64,000 bases of DNA, taken from positions 186,001-250,000 of the forward strand of contig NZ_ATYW01000010.1 in NCBI RefSeq assembly GCF_000427885.1, given 5' to 3'. Under the pieces are notes generated by a model. The model worked only from the letters and a program-made list of their open reading frames with translations. It ran no database searches and was not told the DNA's origin. Both the position numbers and the translations under genes were made by a program. Positions within the stretch are counted from its first letter, which is position 1. The number at the start of each line of letters is the position of its first letter. This document shows positions 25,585 to 34,729 of the stretch, piece after piece. The stretch is from Glycomyces tenuis DSM 44171 (lineage in GTDB: Bacteria; Actinomycetota; Actinomycetes; Mycobacteriales; Micromonosporaceae).

Positions 25585-26808
25585 TCAGCCGCGCACTGCG
25601 GCGGTCTCGGCCTCTCCGGCGTCATCTGGGTCCCCGGCCTCACCGGCTACCTCGGCGAGCTCGGCGCGGATCGCGGCGATGTTGCGTTTGACGGAGGCGA
25701 CGTCGGGCGCGTCGTCGACGGCGGTGGCGCGGCGCTGCTCACGGGCCAGGACCGTCGCCAACCGCACCAGTTCGCCCTGCAACTGGCCGCGCAGCTGCGC
25801 GGCGCGCTTGCCCCAGCGTCTCGCGTCCTGGTTGCGGGCCTTGCGGCGGCTGCGCAGCGACCGCATCGTCGTCAGGTCCTCGGTGGTGACGACCGTTTCG
25901 GGCTGGTCGGACATGGTGGTGACGAACCAGCGCCATTCGGCGCGCGCCGCGAAGTGGTAGAGCACGAAGAACAGGCCCAGGATGATCAGGCCCTTGCCGT
26001 AGGTCAGCGGCACCACCACCCAGCCGTCCAGGCCCGGCACCCCCGGCAGGTTCCACAGCCCGTGCATGGCCATCGCCAGGGCGAACAGCCCGAGGGCGAC
26101 CAGCACACGCACCCGCATCGGCTTCCTGACCTGCGTGACGAGGTAGGCGATGCCGAGCCCGGCAGTGCCCGAGTACAGCGGGTGCGACCAGGGGCCGGCG
26201 ACGAGGACGCGCGTGAACGTGACGGTCATCGACCCGGCCCAGTCCGAGTTGGGGTTGATGACGGCGAAGTTGACCGCGTAGGTGAGGTTCTCGACGACCT
26301 GGAAGCCCAGGCCGACCAGGGCGCCGTAGATGAGGCCGTCGATGGACCGGTCGAAGTGCTCGCGGACGATGAGGACGAGCATGACCACGCCGACGGCCTT
26401 GAGCCACTCCTCGTTGAGCGGCCCGGCGATCGCGGGCCCCCAGGTGCGGGCCCAGCCGGCGTCGTTGAGCTGGGCGAGGACGACCAGGGCGGCGTCGTTG
26501 GCGATCATGGAGAACGAGACGGCGGCCAGGCCGCCCCAGCACATGGCGGCGGCCCTGACGGTGACCGGTTCGCGCTCGAACAGGTCGAGGCGGGCGAGGA
26601 TCCACAGGAACACGGCGGCCAGGGCGGCGTTGATGGCGATCGAGGCCCACAGCGCCCCGGCGATGTCGCTGTACTCGGGCGACAGGACCCGGCCCAGGCT
26701 GATGAGCCCGAAACTGAGGCAGGCGACGTAGACCCAGTACGCGGGGCGCCTGACGCGGATGAAGGCGCCCTGGCTCTCGACGACGACACGCTCGGTGCGG
26801 ACGCTCAT
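25585..26808 (-). CDS. PrsW family intramembrane metalloprotease
   Basis: Polytopic protease (407 aa). PrsW hallmarks are in order: LNEEWLKAVG (Glu133-Glu134 and Lys137, the EExxK motif), GFQVVENLTY (Phe169, Glu173, FxxxE), GPWSHPLYSG (His209) and AMHGLWN (His249). There are about eight membrane helices and a cytoplasmic, coiled and basic C-terminus (from about 320) of some 90 residues not needed for the fold. In Bacillus PrsW cleaves an anti-sigma factor; here the substrate is unknown. ATG at 26808 overlaps the stop of the upstream membrane protein gene (ATGA), which makes that protein the likely partner or substrate. Confidence 0.88.
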   Translation of the reverse strand: MSVRTERVVVESQGAFIRVRRPAYWVYVACLSFGLISLGRVLSPEYSDIAGALWASIAINAALAAVFLWILARLDLFEREPVTVRAAAMCWGGLAAVSFSMIANDAALVVLAQLNDAGWARTWGPAIAGPLNEEWLKAVGVVMLVLIVREHFDRSIDGLIYGALVGLGFQVVENLTYAVNFAVINPNSDWAGSMTVTFTRVLVAGPWSHPLYSGTAGLGIAYLVTQVRKPMRVRVLVALGLFALAMAMHGLWNLPGVPGLDGWVVVPLTYGKGLIILGLFFVLYHFAARAEWRWFVTTMSDQPETVVTTEDLTTMRSLRSRRKARNQDARRWGKRAAQLRGQLQGELVRLATVLAREQRRATAVDDAPDVASVKRNIAAIRAELAEVAGEAGDPDDAGEAETAAVRG

Positions 26809-27398
26809 GCCCCGCCCAGCACGAAACTCGAGACGAAGTCGTCGGCGCTGGCGGCGCTGTCGTCGAGCTGGCCGGAGGGCACGATCGTGATGACGGTGGC
26901 GGCGGCCCCGCCGTCGGTGCCGACCACGACGATGGACCCGGCTATGTTGCGTCCGTACAGGTCGGCGCGGTAGCCCTCCAGTCCGTTGACCTGGTTGCGG
27001 TATTCGCGGACGTTGCTGGCGGCGATCCCCGGCTGGGTGGCGGTGAGGCGGTCCGCCCGGCGCTCGAGGAGCCTGGTCAGGCTGGCGACCGCGGTGTCGA
27101 CCTGGACGGTGGCGCTGACCTTGCCGCGGTTGAGCTCGATCCGGTACTCCGCGAGGGTCAGTCCGGTGCTCCAGCCGCTCCCCGGCGGCAGGAACTGGAG
27201 CCGGGCGTTGTCGACCGGGTAGGAGTGGAGCGTGATCGTCTCTCCGGGCACGAGCTTCTCGGTGGTGTCGCCGACGGCGCGCTCGAGCCCGGTCCACAGC
27301 GCCATCGGCAGCACGATGGCGACGGCGGCGAGGACGGTCTGCCACACGCGGCCGCGTTCCAGGCCGAGCCGGTTCAACCGTATGGTGGCCTCGCCCAA
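26805..27398 (-). CDS. Single-pass membrane protein coupled to PrsW
   Basis: 197 aa, not recognised. One transmembrane helix (about 18-37, VWQTVLAAVAIVLPMALWTG) is followed by an exported domain of about 155 residues with mixed strands and helices (GETITLHSYPVDNARLQFLPP; VQVDTAVASLTRLLERRADRL; SIVVVGTDGGAAATVITIV). The topology, short inner part, one helix and outer domain, suits an intramembrane protease substrate. The start is probably TTG at 27398, four bases after GGAGG; no ATG lies nearby. The stop overlaps the PrsW ATG. Confidence 0.6.
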   Translation of the reverse strand: MGEATIRLNRLGLERGRVWQTVLAAVAIVLPMALWTGLERAVGDTTEKLVPGETITLHSYPVDNARLQFLPPGSGWSTGLTLAEYRIELNRGKVSATVQVDTAVASLTRLLERRADRLTATQPGIAASNVREYRNQVNGLEGYRADLYGRNIAGSIVVVGTDGGAAATVITIVPSGQLDDSAASADDFVSSFVLGGA

Positions 27399-27498
27399 GT
27401 CCCCTCCCCGAGTCGCCGTGCGTGAGATGCGGAGCGGCAGTTGCCTTCCGCGCGTGCACTACCAGGTTACGGGGAGGGGACCGGGGCCCGCCCGCGGT

Positions 27499-28596
27499 TC
27501 AGTCGATCCGCGTGGTCCACCCGTGGGTGTCCTCGGCGCGGCCGTGCTGGATGTCGAGGATGGTCTGGCGCAGCTGCATGGTGAACTTGCCGGCCTCGCC
27601 GCCCGCGACGGTGAACGCGCCGTCCCGGGTCTTGACCGTCCCGATCGGGGTGATGACGGCGGCGGTGCCGCAGGCGAACGCCTCGGTGAGCGCCCCGGAC
27701 TCGGCGTCGTCCCTCCACCGGGTGAGCGCGTAGTCGGTCTCGCGGACCTCCCAGCCGGACTCGGAGGCGAGCGTGAAGATCGCGTCGCGGGTGATGCCGG
27801 GCAGGATCGTGCCGAGCTTGGGGGTGTAGACGACCTGCTCGTTCTCGTACACGAAGAACAGGTTCATCCCGCCGAGCTCGTCGACGTACTCGTAGTTGAC
27901 CGCGTCCAGGAACACCACCTGGTCGCAGCCGTGCTCGATGGCCTCGGACTGGGGCAGCAGGCTGGCGGCGTAGTTGCCGCCGCACTTGGCCGCGCCGGTG
28001 CCGCCGGGCCCGGCCCGGTTGTACTCCTCGGAGACCCACAGCGTCAGCGGTTGCGGCCCGTTCTTGAAGTAGGCGGCGGCCGGCGAGGCGATGACCATGT
28101 ACTGGTACTCCTTGGCCGGTCGCACCCCGAGGAACTGCTCGGAGGCGAACATGAACGGCCGCAGGTACAGGCTGGCCTCCTCCTGGCCGGGCACCCAGTC
28201 GCGGTCGACGGCGAGCAGCTCGCGGATGGAGTCGAGGAACCACTGCTCGGGCAGGTGCGGCATCGCCATCCGCTCGGCCGAGAGGTTCATGCGCCTGGCG
28301 TTGGCCTCGGCGCGGAACAGGCCGATGCCGCCGTCGGGGTAGCGGTAGGCCTTGAGCCCTTCGAAGATCTCCTGCGCGTAGTGCAGCACCGCCGCCGAAG
28401 GAGACATGGTGATCGGGCCGAAGGGCCGGATGCGGGCGTCGTGCCAGCCGCGGTCGGCGTGGTACGACATGGTGAACATGTGGTCGGTGAACAGGGACCC
28501 GAATCCGGGGTCGGCGATCAAGCGGTCCCGCTCGGCGGCGGGGGTCGGGTTCGGGTGCGGCTCGCGCCGCAGGTCGGGAAGACCTTCGGTGGTCAT
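27499..28596 (-). CDS. ilvE: Branched-chain amino acid aminotransferase
   Basis: PLP enzyme (365 aa) for the last step of Leu/Ile/Val synthesis and the first step of their breakdown. Motifs: EIFEGLKAYRYPDGGIGLFR, YLRPFMFAS, the Schiff-base lysine in GAAKCGGNYAAS (Lys204), DELGGMNLFFVYE and the glycine/threonine phosphate loop EAFACGTAAVITPIG. Length and motifs are those of fold-type IV, class II bacterial BCATs. ATG at 28596 has GAAGGA at good spacing. It follows leuB by about 150 bp, with a terminator in between, so it is separately transcribed. Confidence 0.95.
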   Translation of the reverse strand: MTTEGLPDLRREPHPNPTPAAERDRLIADPGFGSLFTDHMFTMSYHADRGWHDARIRPFGPITMSPSAAVLHYAQEIFEGLKAYRYPDGGIGLFRAEANARRMNLSAERMAMPHLPEQWFLDSIRELLAVDRDWVPGQEEASLYLRPFMFASEQFLGVRPAKEYQYMVIASPAAAYFKNGPQPLTLWVSEEYNRAGPGGTGAAKCGGNYAASLLPQSEAIEHGCDQVVFLDAVNYEYVDELGGMNLFFVYENEQVVYTPKLGTILPGITRDAIFTLASESGWEVRETDYALTRWRDDAESGALTEAFACGTAAVITPIGTVKTRDGAFTVAGGEAGKFTMQLRQTILDIQHGRAEDTHGWTTRID

Positions 28597-28700
28597 GGGA
28601 ATTCCTTCGGTGAATGCCTGCTGTATTGGTCGTTTTGCCTAACTTACCGCTCGTTCAGGTTGTCAGGCAGGTCGTGCTCGGGTCGCGGACGACACGGAAA

Positions 28701-28727
28701 CGCCCGGCGAGTGTCACTCGCCGGGCG
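28701..28727 (-). terminator. leuB terminator
   Basis: Perfect 13-bp arms (28701-28713, 28715-28727) around one unpaired base, followed on the minus strand by TTTCC. Starts 20 bp after the leuB stop. Confidence 0.75.
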
Positions 28728-28747
28728 TACTCAGAGCTGGATGCTCG

Positions 28748-29785
28748 CTAGCTCAACTGTCCGGCGATGTCGGCGGCTACTCGCTCGCCCACCTCGGCGG
28801 TGCGGATCTCGGTGCCGGAGTCGCGTCCGGCCAGTTCGCGCTCGACCGCGGCGTTCACCGCGGCGGCGGCCTCGGCGCGGCCCAGGTGCTCGAGCAGCAG
28901 CGCGGTCGAGGAGATCGCGGCGATCGGGTCGGCGAGGCCCTGCCCGGCGATGTCGGGGGCCGAGCCGTGGACGGGCTCGAATGTCGAGGGGTGCGTGTGG
29001 TCGGGGTTGACGCACCCGGAGGCGGCCAGGCCGATGCCGCCGGTGACGGCGGCGGCGATGTCGGTGAGGATGTCGCCGAACAGGTTGTCGGTGACGATCA
29101 CGTCGAAGGTGTGGGGGCGGCTGACCAGGAACATGGCGGCGGCGTCGACGTGCTGGTACTCGGTGGTGATGTCCGGGTACTCCTCGGCGACGTCGGTGAA
29201 GGCGCGCTGCCACAGCCCGCCGGCGTGGACGAGGACGTTGGTCTTGTGGACGAGCGTGAGGTGCCCGCCGCGGCGCTTGGCGCGCTCGAAGGCGTCGCGG
29301 ACGACCCGCTCGACGCCGTAGCGGGTGTTCAGGCTCTCCTCGGTGGCGATCTCGGCGGACGAGCCGGTGTGGAGGTTGCCGCCGGCGCCGGTGTAGAGGC
29401 CCTCGGTGCCCTCGCGGACCACCACGAAGTCGATGTCGCCGGGCTTGACGTCGGCCAGCGGCGTGGACGCGCCGGGGTAGAGGCGGCTGGGCCGCAGGTT
29501 CACGTACTGGTCGAACTCGAAGCGGAGCCTCAGCAGCAGGCCGCGCTCGAGCACGCCGGGCGGGACCGACGGGTCGCCGATGGCCCCCAGGAGGATCGCG
29601 TCGTGTTCGTCGAGTTCGGACAGCACGCTGTCGGGGAGCACCTCCCCGGTGGCGTTGTAGCGGCGCGCGCCGAGGTCGTACTCGGTGGCCTCGTAGCCGG
29701 GGAGGGCCACGTCGAGCACCTTCCGGGCCTCGGCGATGACCTCTTGCCCGATCCCGTCGCCGGGGATGACCGCGATCCTGCTCAT
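28748..29785 (-). CDS. leuB: 3-isopropylmalate dehydrogenase
   Basis: Third enzyme of leucine synthesis (345 aa), oxidative decarboxylation of 3-isopropylmalate with NAD. Motifs: [11 protein letters not shown] at the N-terminus, the Arg-rich substrate loop with [42 protein letters not shown] (catalytic Lys) and [25 protein letters not shown]. The nucleotide loop [13 protein letters not shown] is present. ATG at 29785 follows AGAGAGG. leuA, leuC and leuD are not in the window. Transcribed after serA, but a long hairpin separates them. Confidence 0.95.
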   Translation of the reverse strand: MSRIAVIPGDGIGQEVIAEARKVLDVALPGYEATEYDLGARRYNATGEVLPDSVLSELDEHDAILLGAIGDPSVPPGVLERGLLLRLRFEFDQYVNLRPSRLYPGASTPLADVKPGDIDFVVVREGTEGLYTGAGGNLHTGSSAEIATEESLNTRYGVERVVRDAFERAKRRGGHLTLVHKTNVLVHAGGLWQRAFTDVAEEYPDITTEYQHVDAAAMFLVSRPHTFDVIVTDNLFGDILTDIAAAVTGGIGLAASGCVNPDHTHPSTFEPVHGSAPDIAGQGLADPIAAISSTALLLEHLGRAEAAAAVNAAVERELAGRDSGTEIRTAEVGERVAADIAGQLS

Positions 29786-29921
29786 GCTGCCTCTCTGATC
29801 TGTTGCAATCGTGCGCTGGAGCGTCCCGATCGTCGGCGCACTGGAATGGACTGGTGCGCCGCGTCTGGTTCCCGCGCCGGGCCGAGGTCCGTGACACGGC
29901 GAGTCGACTGGTCCGGAGACA

Positions 29922-29970
29922 CGGAATGCGGGCGGGTGCGTTCACCTTAACGCACCCGTCCCGCATTCCG
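29922..29970 (-). terminator. Long hairpin between serA and leuB
   Basis: 21-bp arm (29922-29942) pairs with 29949-29970 with a single bulged base and a 6-nt loop. It lies about 60 bp after the serA stop and is the likely serA terminator. An attenuator for leuB is conceivable, but no leader peptide rich in Leu was found. Confidence 0.65.
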
Positions 29971-30030
29971 ACGAACGGCTCTCAATAGGTGGAACTGGGC
30001 GGCGGGTCCCCGCTTCGCGGAGGTCCCGTG

Positions 30031-31629
30031 TCAGTCCTCGAGGGTCACCGCGTTCGCCGCCGAGGCGCCCACGGTCTCCTTGATCCGGCCGAGCACCTCG
30101 GCGGGGACCGGGGCGTCGGTGGCCATGACCATGAAGGCGTCGCCGCCGGCGGCCTTGCGGGCCACCTGCATCGCGGCGATGTTGATGCCCAGGTCTCCCA
30201 GGGCGCCGCCGATGAGGCCGACCACCCCGGGCCGGTCGGTGTAGCGCAGGAACAGCAGCGAGCCCTCGGCGTCGATGTCGATCTCGAAGCCGTCGACGTG
30301 CGTGAGCTTGCGGGCCTCGTGCGGGCCGGGGCTGATCGTTCCCGACACCGTCAGCGTGGTGCCGTCGACGAGCGCGCCGCGCAGGGTGACCAGGGTCTGG
30401 AACTCGGCGGACTCGCGCGAGGTGTACAGGCCCAGCTCGACGCCGCGCTGCTCGGCGACCAGCGGCGCGTTCACGTAGGTGACCGAGTCGGCCACCTCGG
30501 TGAACAGGCCCTTGGAGGCGGCCAGCTGGAGCACCGAGACGTCGTTGTCGACCACTTCGCCGCGGACCTCGACCGTCAGGGACTGGACGGCGCTCTCGGC
30601 CAGCGCGGTGAAGGTCTTGCCGAGGCGCTCGGCCAGCGGCAGGAGCGGGCGCACGTCCTCGGCGACGATGCCCCCGGCCTGGACGTTCGCGGCGTCGGCC
30701 ACGAACTCGCCGGCCAGTGCGAGCTTGACGCTCCTGGCGACGGCCAGCCCGGCGTTGTCCTGGGCCTCGCGGGTGGAGGCGCCCAGGTGCGGGGTGGCAA
30801 CGACGTTGTCGAGGCCGAACAGCGGCGAGTCGGTGCACGGCTCGGAGTCGAAGACGTCGATGCCGGCGCCGGCGACGCGGCCGTCCTGGAGGGCGGCCAC
30901 GAGCGCGGCCTCGTCGACCAGGCCGCCGCGGGCGGCGTTGATGATCCGCACGTTCGGCTTGACCTTGTTGAACGCGTCCTCGCCGAGGAGCCCGACGGTC
31001 TCGGGGGTCTTCGGGAGGTGGATGGTGATGAAGTCCGCGGCGTTGAGCAGCTCGTCGAGGCTGACGAGCTTGACACCGAGCTTCGCGGCCTGCGAGGGCT
31101 GCGCGTACGGGTCGTAGGCGATGACGTCCATGTCGAAGGCCTGCATGCGGGTGGTGACGAGCTGGCCGATCTTGCCGAAGCCGATGACGCCGAGGGTCTT
31201 GCCCTGGATCTCCACGCCGGTGAACTTCTTGCGGTCCCAGCGGCCCTCGCGGAGCGAGGCGTCGGCGCGCGCGGTGTGGCGGGCGCTGGCGAGCAGCAGC
31301 GTGATGGCCTGCTCGGCGGCGGAGACGATGTTGGAGGTCGGCGCGTTGACGACCATGACGCCGCGCTGGGTGGCGGCCGGGAGGTCGACGTTGTCGAGTC
31401 CGACCCCGGCGCGCGCCACGACCTTGAGCTTGGGCGCGGCCTCGAGCGCGGCGGCGTCGATCGTGGTCGCGGAGCGGACGATGACGGCCTCGGCGTCGAC
31501 GAGGGCGGAGTGGAGGGAGCCGACGTCCGTTCCGTCGATCTCCCGGACGTCGAAGTCTCCGGAGAGCACTTCGATCGCTGCGGGCGCGAGTGGGTCTGCT
31601 ACCACCACGACGGGTTTCGGTTCGGTCAT
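30031..31629 (-). CDS. serA: D-3-phosphoglycerate dehydrogenase
   Basis: First enzyme of serine synthesis (532 aa, the long actinobacterial form). The catalytic and NAD domains show TLGVIGFGKIGQLV, the Arg in IINAARGGLVDE, and ATPHLGASTREAQ with the catalytic His. These are followed by the allosteric substrate-binding domain (about 320-450) and a C-terminal ACT domain (FLRYTDRPGVVGLIGGALGDLGINIAAMQV), which suggests serine feedback. ATG at 31629 has GAGGT 5-6 bp upstream; the longer in-frame extension has nothing conserved. Stands alone between an unknown membrane protein gene and leuB. Confidence 0.95.
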   Translation of the reverse strand: MTEPKPVVVVADPLAPAAIEVLSGDFDVREIDGTDVGSLHSALVDAEAVIVRSATTIDAAALEAAPKLKVVARAGVGLDNVDLPAATQRGVMVVNAPTSNIVSAAEQAITLLLASARHTARADASLREGRWDRKKFTGVEIQGKTLGVIGFGKIGQLVTTRMQAFDMDVIAYDPYAQPSQAAKLGVKLVSLDELLNAADFITIHLPKTPETVGLLGEDAFNKVKPNVRIINAARGGLVDEAALVAALQDGRVAGAGIDVFDSEPCTDSPLFGLDNVVATPHLGASTREAQDNAGLAVARSVKLALAGEFVADAANVQAGGIVAEDVRPLLPLAERLGKTFTALAESAVQSLTVEVRGEVVDNDVSVLQLAASKGLFTEVADSVTYVNAPLVAEQRGVELGLYTSRESAEFQTLVTLRGALVDGTTLTVSGTISPGPHEARKLTHVDGFEIDIDAEGSLLFLRYTDRPGVVGLIGGALGDLGINIAAMQVARKAAGGDAFMVMATDAPVPAEVLGRIKETVGASAANAVTLED

Positions 31630-31779
31630 GGATACCTCGCAAAGGTAAGAAGAGACGGAGGACCGGGCGCGGCGCTGCGTCGTCGCGGCCAATCGTATGT
31701 CGAACGCGTTAACGGCTCCTCACCGACCGGCGGGGGTCCAGATCGTGGAACGGCGGTCCCAATTCTCGTCTCGGGTGGT

Positions 31780-32463
31780 TCAGGCGAAGATCCAGTCGCG
31801 GACCCGCTGCGTGACCAGCAGCGATATCGCGGCGAAGTAGAGACCGGTCCAGACGGCGCCCACCAGCAGGAGCAGGGGCTGAGACGAGAACCACATGATG
31901 CCCATGGCGAAGACGGAGACTCCGCCGGTGAGCCCGAGGGCCGCGGAGGCGGTGGTCCACGTCCACGCCCAGCGCGCGCCGCGCCCGAGCGGGCCGGGCG
32001 ACATCATGGCCTGCATCGCGAGGTAGCTCAGGAGGGCGGCGGCGCCCATCATCATGGGGTCGGGGTCGGTGATGAGCCGGTAGACGGCGACGGCGTCGCC
32101 GACCATGCAGAACACCATGGCCGTCCACAGCAGTCGGCGGATGAGGTCGATCTCGCGCGGGCGCGACCGTGCCGCGGCCGGCAGCACGGCGGGCGCGGAC
32201 ACCGCGGGCGGCGCAGGGGCCGGAACCGGAGACGAGGGCAGCGGGCCGAGCCGGGAACCGGGTGCGGCCAGTGCGGACACCACGGCGGGCGCGGGCCGCG
32301 CGAGCGGCCCATGGGCCGGAACCGGAGACGAGGGCAGCGGGCCGAGCCGGGAACCGGGTGCGGGCGGCGCGGCGGGCGCGCACCTCGTGCAGGGCATGGG
32401 GTGCCGGTGCGGCACGCAGTAGTGCGCGTGCGGACGCCCCTGGGCGGGGACTTGGTGTGCCAC
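31780..32463 (-). CDS. Membrane protein with Cys/His-rich N-terminus and duplicated Pro-rich linker
   Basis: 227 aa, no recognised function. The N-terminus has a short Cys/His cluster (HYCVPHRHPMPCTRC) like half of a B-box-type metal site. Next comes a Pro/Ala-rich linker holding two copies of APGSRLGPLPSSPVPA, encoded by an exact 49-bp DNA repeat (32219-32267, 32315-32363). Four membrane helices fill the C-terminal 120 residues. GTG at 32463 is preferred because GGAGG lies 6 bp upstream; an in-frame GTG at 32502 lacks one. Confidence 0.6.
   Translation of the reverse strand: MAHQVPAQGRPHAHYCVPHRHPMPCTRCAPAAPPAPGSRLGPLPSSPVPAHGPLARPAPAVVSALAAPGSRLGPLPSSPVPAPAPPAVSAPAVLPAAARSRPREIDLIRRLLWTAMVFCMVGDAVAVYRLITDPDPMMMGAAALLSYLAMQAMMSPGPLGRGARWAWTWTTASAALGLTGGVSVFAMGIMWFSSQPLLLLVGAVWTGLYFAAISLLVTQRVRDWIFA
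32219..32363. repeat. 49-bp direct repeat inside a coding linker
   Basis: Identical 49-bp copies at 32219-32267 and 32315-32363, 96 bp apart, keeping the reading frame (96 = 3 x 32). Confidence 0.85.
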
Positions 32464-32603
32464 GGGAATCCTCCGAACGAGAACGTCCACCCATCCTGGC
32501 ACTCGGACCCCGCCTCCGCCGGACGCGACGGTGACGATTTCATCTCATTTGTTGCGGCACAAAGCAAAGCGGAACGAGTCGCCATCGGAACGGACACGTT
32601 CCG

Positions 32604-33140
32604 CTACTCGTAGTGGGATTCCTCGTCGAGCAGGTCCGCCGCCTCGGAATCGGCCTCGCTCAAGACCTGCTTCACCACCGGGATCGCGATCCCGGCACCG
32701 TAGCCCTTGCGGGCCAGCATCCCCACCAGTCTGCGCAGCACCACCTCCGAGGGCTGCCCCGCCAGGCCGCGGTAGCGGCGGCGCGCCAATTGCAGTGCCG
32801 CCTCCCGCTCATCCTCGTCGCTGACCGCTTCGACCGCGGCCTCCACGAACTCGGCGTCCACGCCTTTGCGGCGCAGCTCCCCCGCCAGCGCCCGTTTCGA
32901 CAGGCCGCGGCCGCGGTGCCTGGAGTCGACCCAGGCCCGCGCGAACACGGCGTCGTCGATCAACCCGACCTCGGAGTAGCGCTCCAGGATGTCGGCCACG
33001 ACGTCTTCGGAGAAGCCCTTGCGGCGCATGGCGTCGCCGAGCTCGGAGTGCGTCCGCGGCCGCCCCGACAGCAGTTTGAGGCAGTACTGTCGGGCGGCCT
33101 CGGGGTCGTCGGGCTTAGAAGTCGACTGCGGCTTCTTCAC
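32604..33140 (-). CDS. recX: Recombination regulator RecX
   Basis: Binds and modulates RecA filaments. 178 aa, normal size. Three tandem three-helix units are visible, starting [29 protein letters not shown], then [36 protein letters not shown], then [23 protein letters not shown]. The start is taken as GTG at 33140, six bases after GAGG; GTG at 33152 is possible. Either way the gene begins inside the 3' end of recA (26-38 bp overlap), which couples the two, as in other actinobacteria. Confidence 0.9.
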   Translation of the reverse strand: MKKPQSTSKPDDPEAARQYCLKLLSGRPRTHSELGDAMRRKGFSEDVVADILERYSEVGLIDDAVFARAWVDSRHRGRGLSKRALAGELRRKGVDAEFVEAAVEAVSDEDEREAALQLARRRYRGLAGQPSEVVLRRLVGMLARKGYGAGIAIPVVKQVLSEADSEAADLLDEESHYE

Positions 33141-34170
33141 CTTCGGCCTCACCGGCGGCGGCGGAGTCGTCCTCGGCGCCGACGCCCAGCTTCTCCTTGA
33201 TCTTCTTCTCGATCTCGAGCGCGAGGTCGGGGTTCTCCTTGAGGTTGAGCCGGACCTTCTCCTTGCCCTGGCCGAGCTGGTCGCCCTCGTAGGTGTACCA
33301 GGCACCGGACTTCTTGACGATCCCGTGCTCGACGCCCATGTCGATGAGCGAGCCCTCCTTGGAGATGCCGTGCCCGTAGAGGATGTCGAACTCGGCCTGC
33401 CTGAACGGCGAGCCGACCTTGTTCTTCACGACCTTCACGCGGGTGCGGTTGCCGACGGCCTCGCCGCCGTCCTTGAGGGTCTCGATGCGCCGGATGTCCA
33501 GCCGCACCGAGGCGTAGAACTTCAGCGCCTTGCCGCCCGAGGTGGTCTCGGGCGAGCCGAACATGACGCCGACCTTCTCGCGCAGCTGGTTGATGAAGAT
33601 CATGGTGGTACCGGTGTTGTTCAGACCGCCGGTGATCTTGCGGAGCGCCTGGCTCATGAGTCGGGCCTGGAGGCCGACGTGGGAGTCGCCCATCTCGCCC
33701 TCGATCTCGGCGCGCGGCACGAGCGCCGCGACGGAGTCGATGACGATGAGGTCGACCGCGCCGGAGCGGACCAGCATGTCAGCGATCTCCAGGGCCTGCT
33801 CGCCGGTGTCGGGCTGGCTGACGAGCAGATCGTCGACGTTGACGCCGAGCGCCTCGGCGTAGATCGGGTCGAGCGCGTGCTCGGCGTCGATCATCGCCGC
33901 GATGCCTCCTTCGGCCTGCACATTCGCCATGGCGTGAAGCGCGATCGTGGTCTTGCCGCTGCTCTCCGGGCCGTAGACCTCCACGATCCGGCCCTGAGGC
34001 AGGCCGCCGACTCCGAGCGCGGCGTCAAGCGCGATCGAACCGGTCGGAATGGTCCTGATGTTCTGCTTGGGCTTCTCCCCCAGTCTCATGACCGAGCCCT
34101 TGCCGAACTGCTTGTCGATCTGGGCCAGCGCGAGGTCGAGCGCCTTGCCCTTGTCCTGCGGGTTCGTCAT
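33115..34170 (-). CDS. recA: Recombinase RecA
   Basis: DNA strand exchange and LexA co-protease (351 aa). Motifs: [13 protein letters not shown], Walker [20 protein letters not shown], the L1 loop [61 protein letters not shown], and an acidic C-terminus. No intein. ATG at 34170 follows AGAGGGGG and gives the usual N-terminus ([18 protein letters not shown]). An in-frame ATG at 34203 lies right where a transcript from the upstream promoter would begin, so an 11-residue longer leaderless form is possible. Followed by overlapping recX. Confidence 0.97.
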   Translation of the reverse strand: MTNPQDKGKALDLALAQIDKQFGKGSVMRLGEKPKQNIRTIPTGSIALDAALGVGGLPQGRIVEVYGPESSGKTTIALHAMANVQAEGGIAAMIDAEHALDPIYAEALGVNVDDLLVSQPDTGEQALEIADMLVRSGAVDLIVIDSVAALVPRAEIEGEMGDSHVGLQARLMSQALRKITGGLNNTGTTMIFINQLREKVGVMFGSPETTSGGKALKFYASVRLDIRRIETLKDGGEAVGNRTRVKVVKNKVGSPFRQAEFDILYGHGISKEGSLIDMGVEHGIVKKSGAWYTYEGDQLGQGKEKVRLNLKENPDLALEIEKKIKEKLGVGAEDDSAAAGEAEGEEAAVDF

Positions 34171-34210
34171 GCCGCCCCCTCTTGATGCTGTTTGCTTCGC
34201 CATGCCGAAT

Positions 34211-34233
34211 ACGGTAGTCCCCTCGACCGACAA
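34211..34233 (-). promoter_or_regulatory. RecA-NDp type (LexA-independent, PafBC-type) promoter of recA
   Basis: Minus strand reads TTGTCGGTC, 8 bp, TACCGT: one mismatch to the TTGTCRGTG-N8-TAN3T motif described for mycobacterial DNA-damage promoters. 34234-34420 also holds a lone TCGAAC half-site (34251-34256), not a full SOS box. Confidence 0.6.
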
Positions 34234-34420
34234 CCTAGGGCAACGGCTTGTTCGAACAGGGCGCATCTTGCAAAGACGAAGAAGACGCAGCTCAGCGTCG
34301 TGAGAGACCAGCGCGTTCCGGAGTCGGCGCTCCTCGGGGGCGACGGCCGGGTGATCCGCGCGTTTCGAGCTCGGGCCCTCGCCGGCGGCGTTCGGACCGT
34401 TCGGGCCGCGCGCTCCGAGG

Positions 34421-34624
34421 TCAGCGGACGAGTCGGGCCGGGACGCGGTCGGGCCAGGTCCGGCACACCGCGATCCACACGGCCTTGGCGTTCTCGCCTT
34501 CGGCGAGCGCCTGGTCGATGGTGCGGCCGCCGAGCATGCCGATTGAGTGGTCGGAGGCGACGCTGCGGGCGTATCCGGCGCCGAAGGTCTCGTCCATGCG
34601 CTCCCAGAAGTCACTGAGCTTCAT
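34421..34624 (-). CDS. DUF3046 family protein
   Basis: 67 aa, matching the compact DUF3046 family by its pattern [43 protein letters not shown]...AVWIAVC. Such proteins are nearly always encoded just upstream of recA in actinobacteria, as here (about 250 bp away, same strand). ATG at 34624 follows GAGGGGCTG. Function unknown; the recA linkage suggests a link to recombination, but none is shown. Confidence 0.88.
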   Translation of the reverse strand: MKLSDFWERMDETFGAGYARSVASDHSIGMLGGRTIDQALAEGENAKAVWIAVCRTWPDRVPARLVR

Positions 34625-34729
34625 CAGCCCCTCGCCCCCTGCCGCGCGAACTCGAGTGGATGCCGATTCATGGCCCTACGGTAGGCGACACACTGGCCCG
34701 TGGACACAGGCGGATGGCAAGATTGCCGC

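Noticed and set aside
29786-29941. Leucine attenuator before leuB
   Set aside because: No leader peptide with Leu codons was found, and the hairpin lies where a serA terminator is expected.
29989-32613. 874-codon frame opposite serA
   Set aside because: Antisense shadow over serA and a membrane protein gene; no start signal and low-complexity end.
34240-34270. SOS box in front of recA
   Set aside because: Only a TCGAAC half-site is present; the second half at correct spacing does not match.
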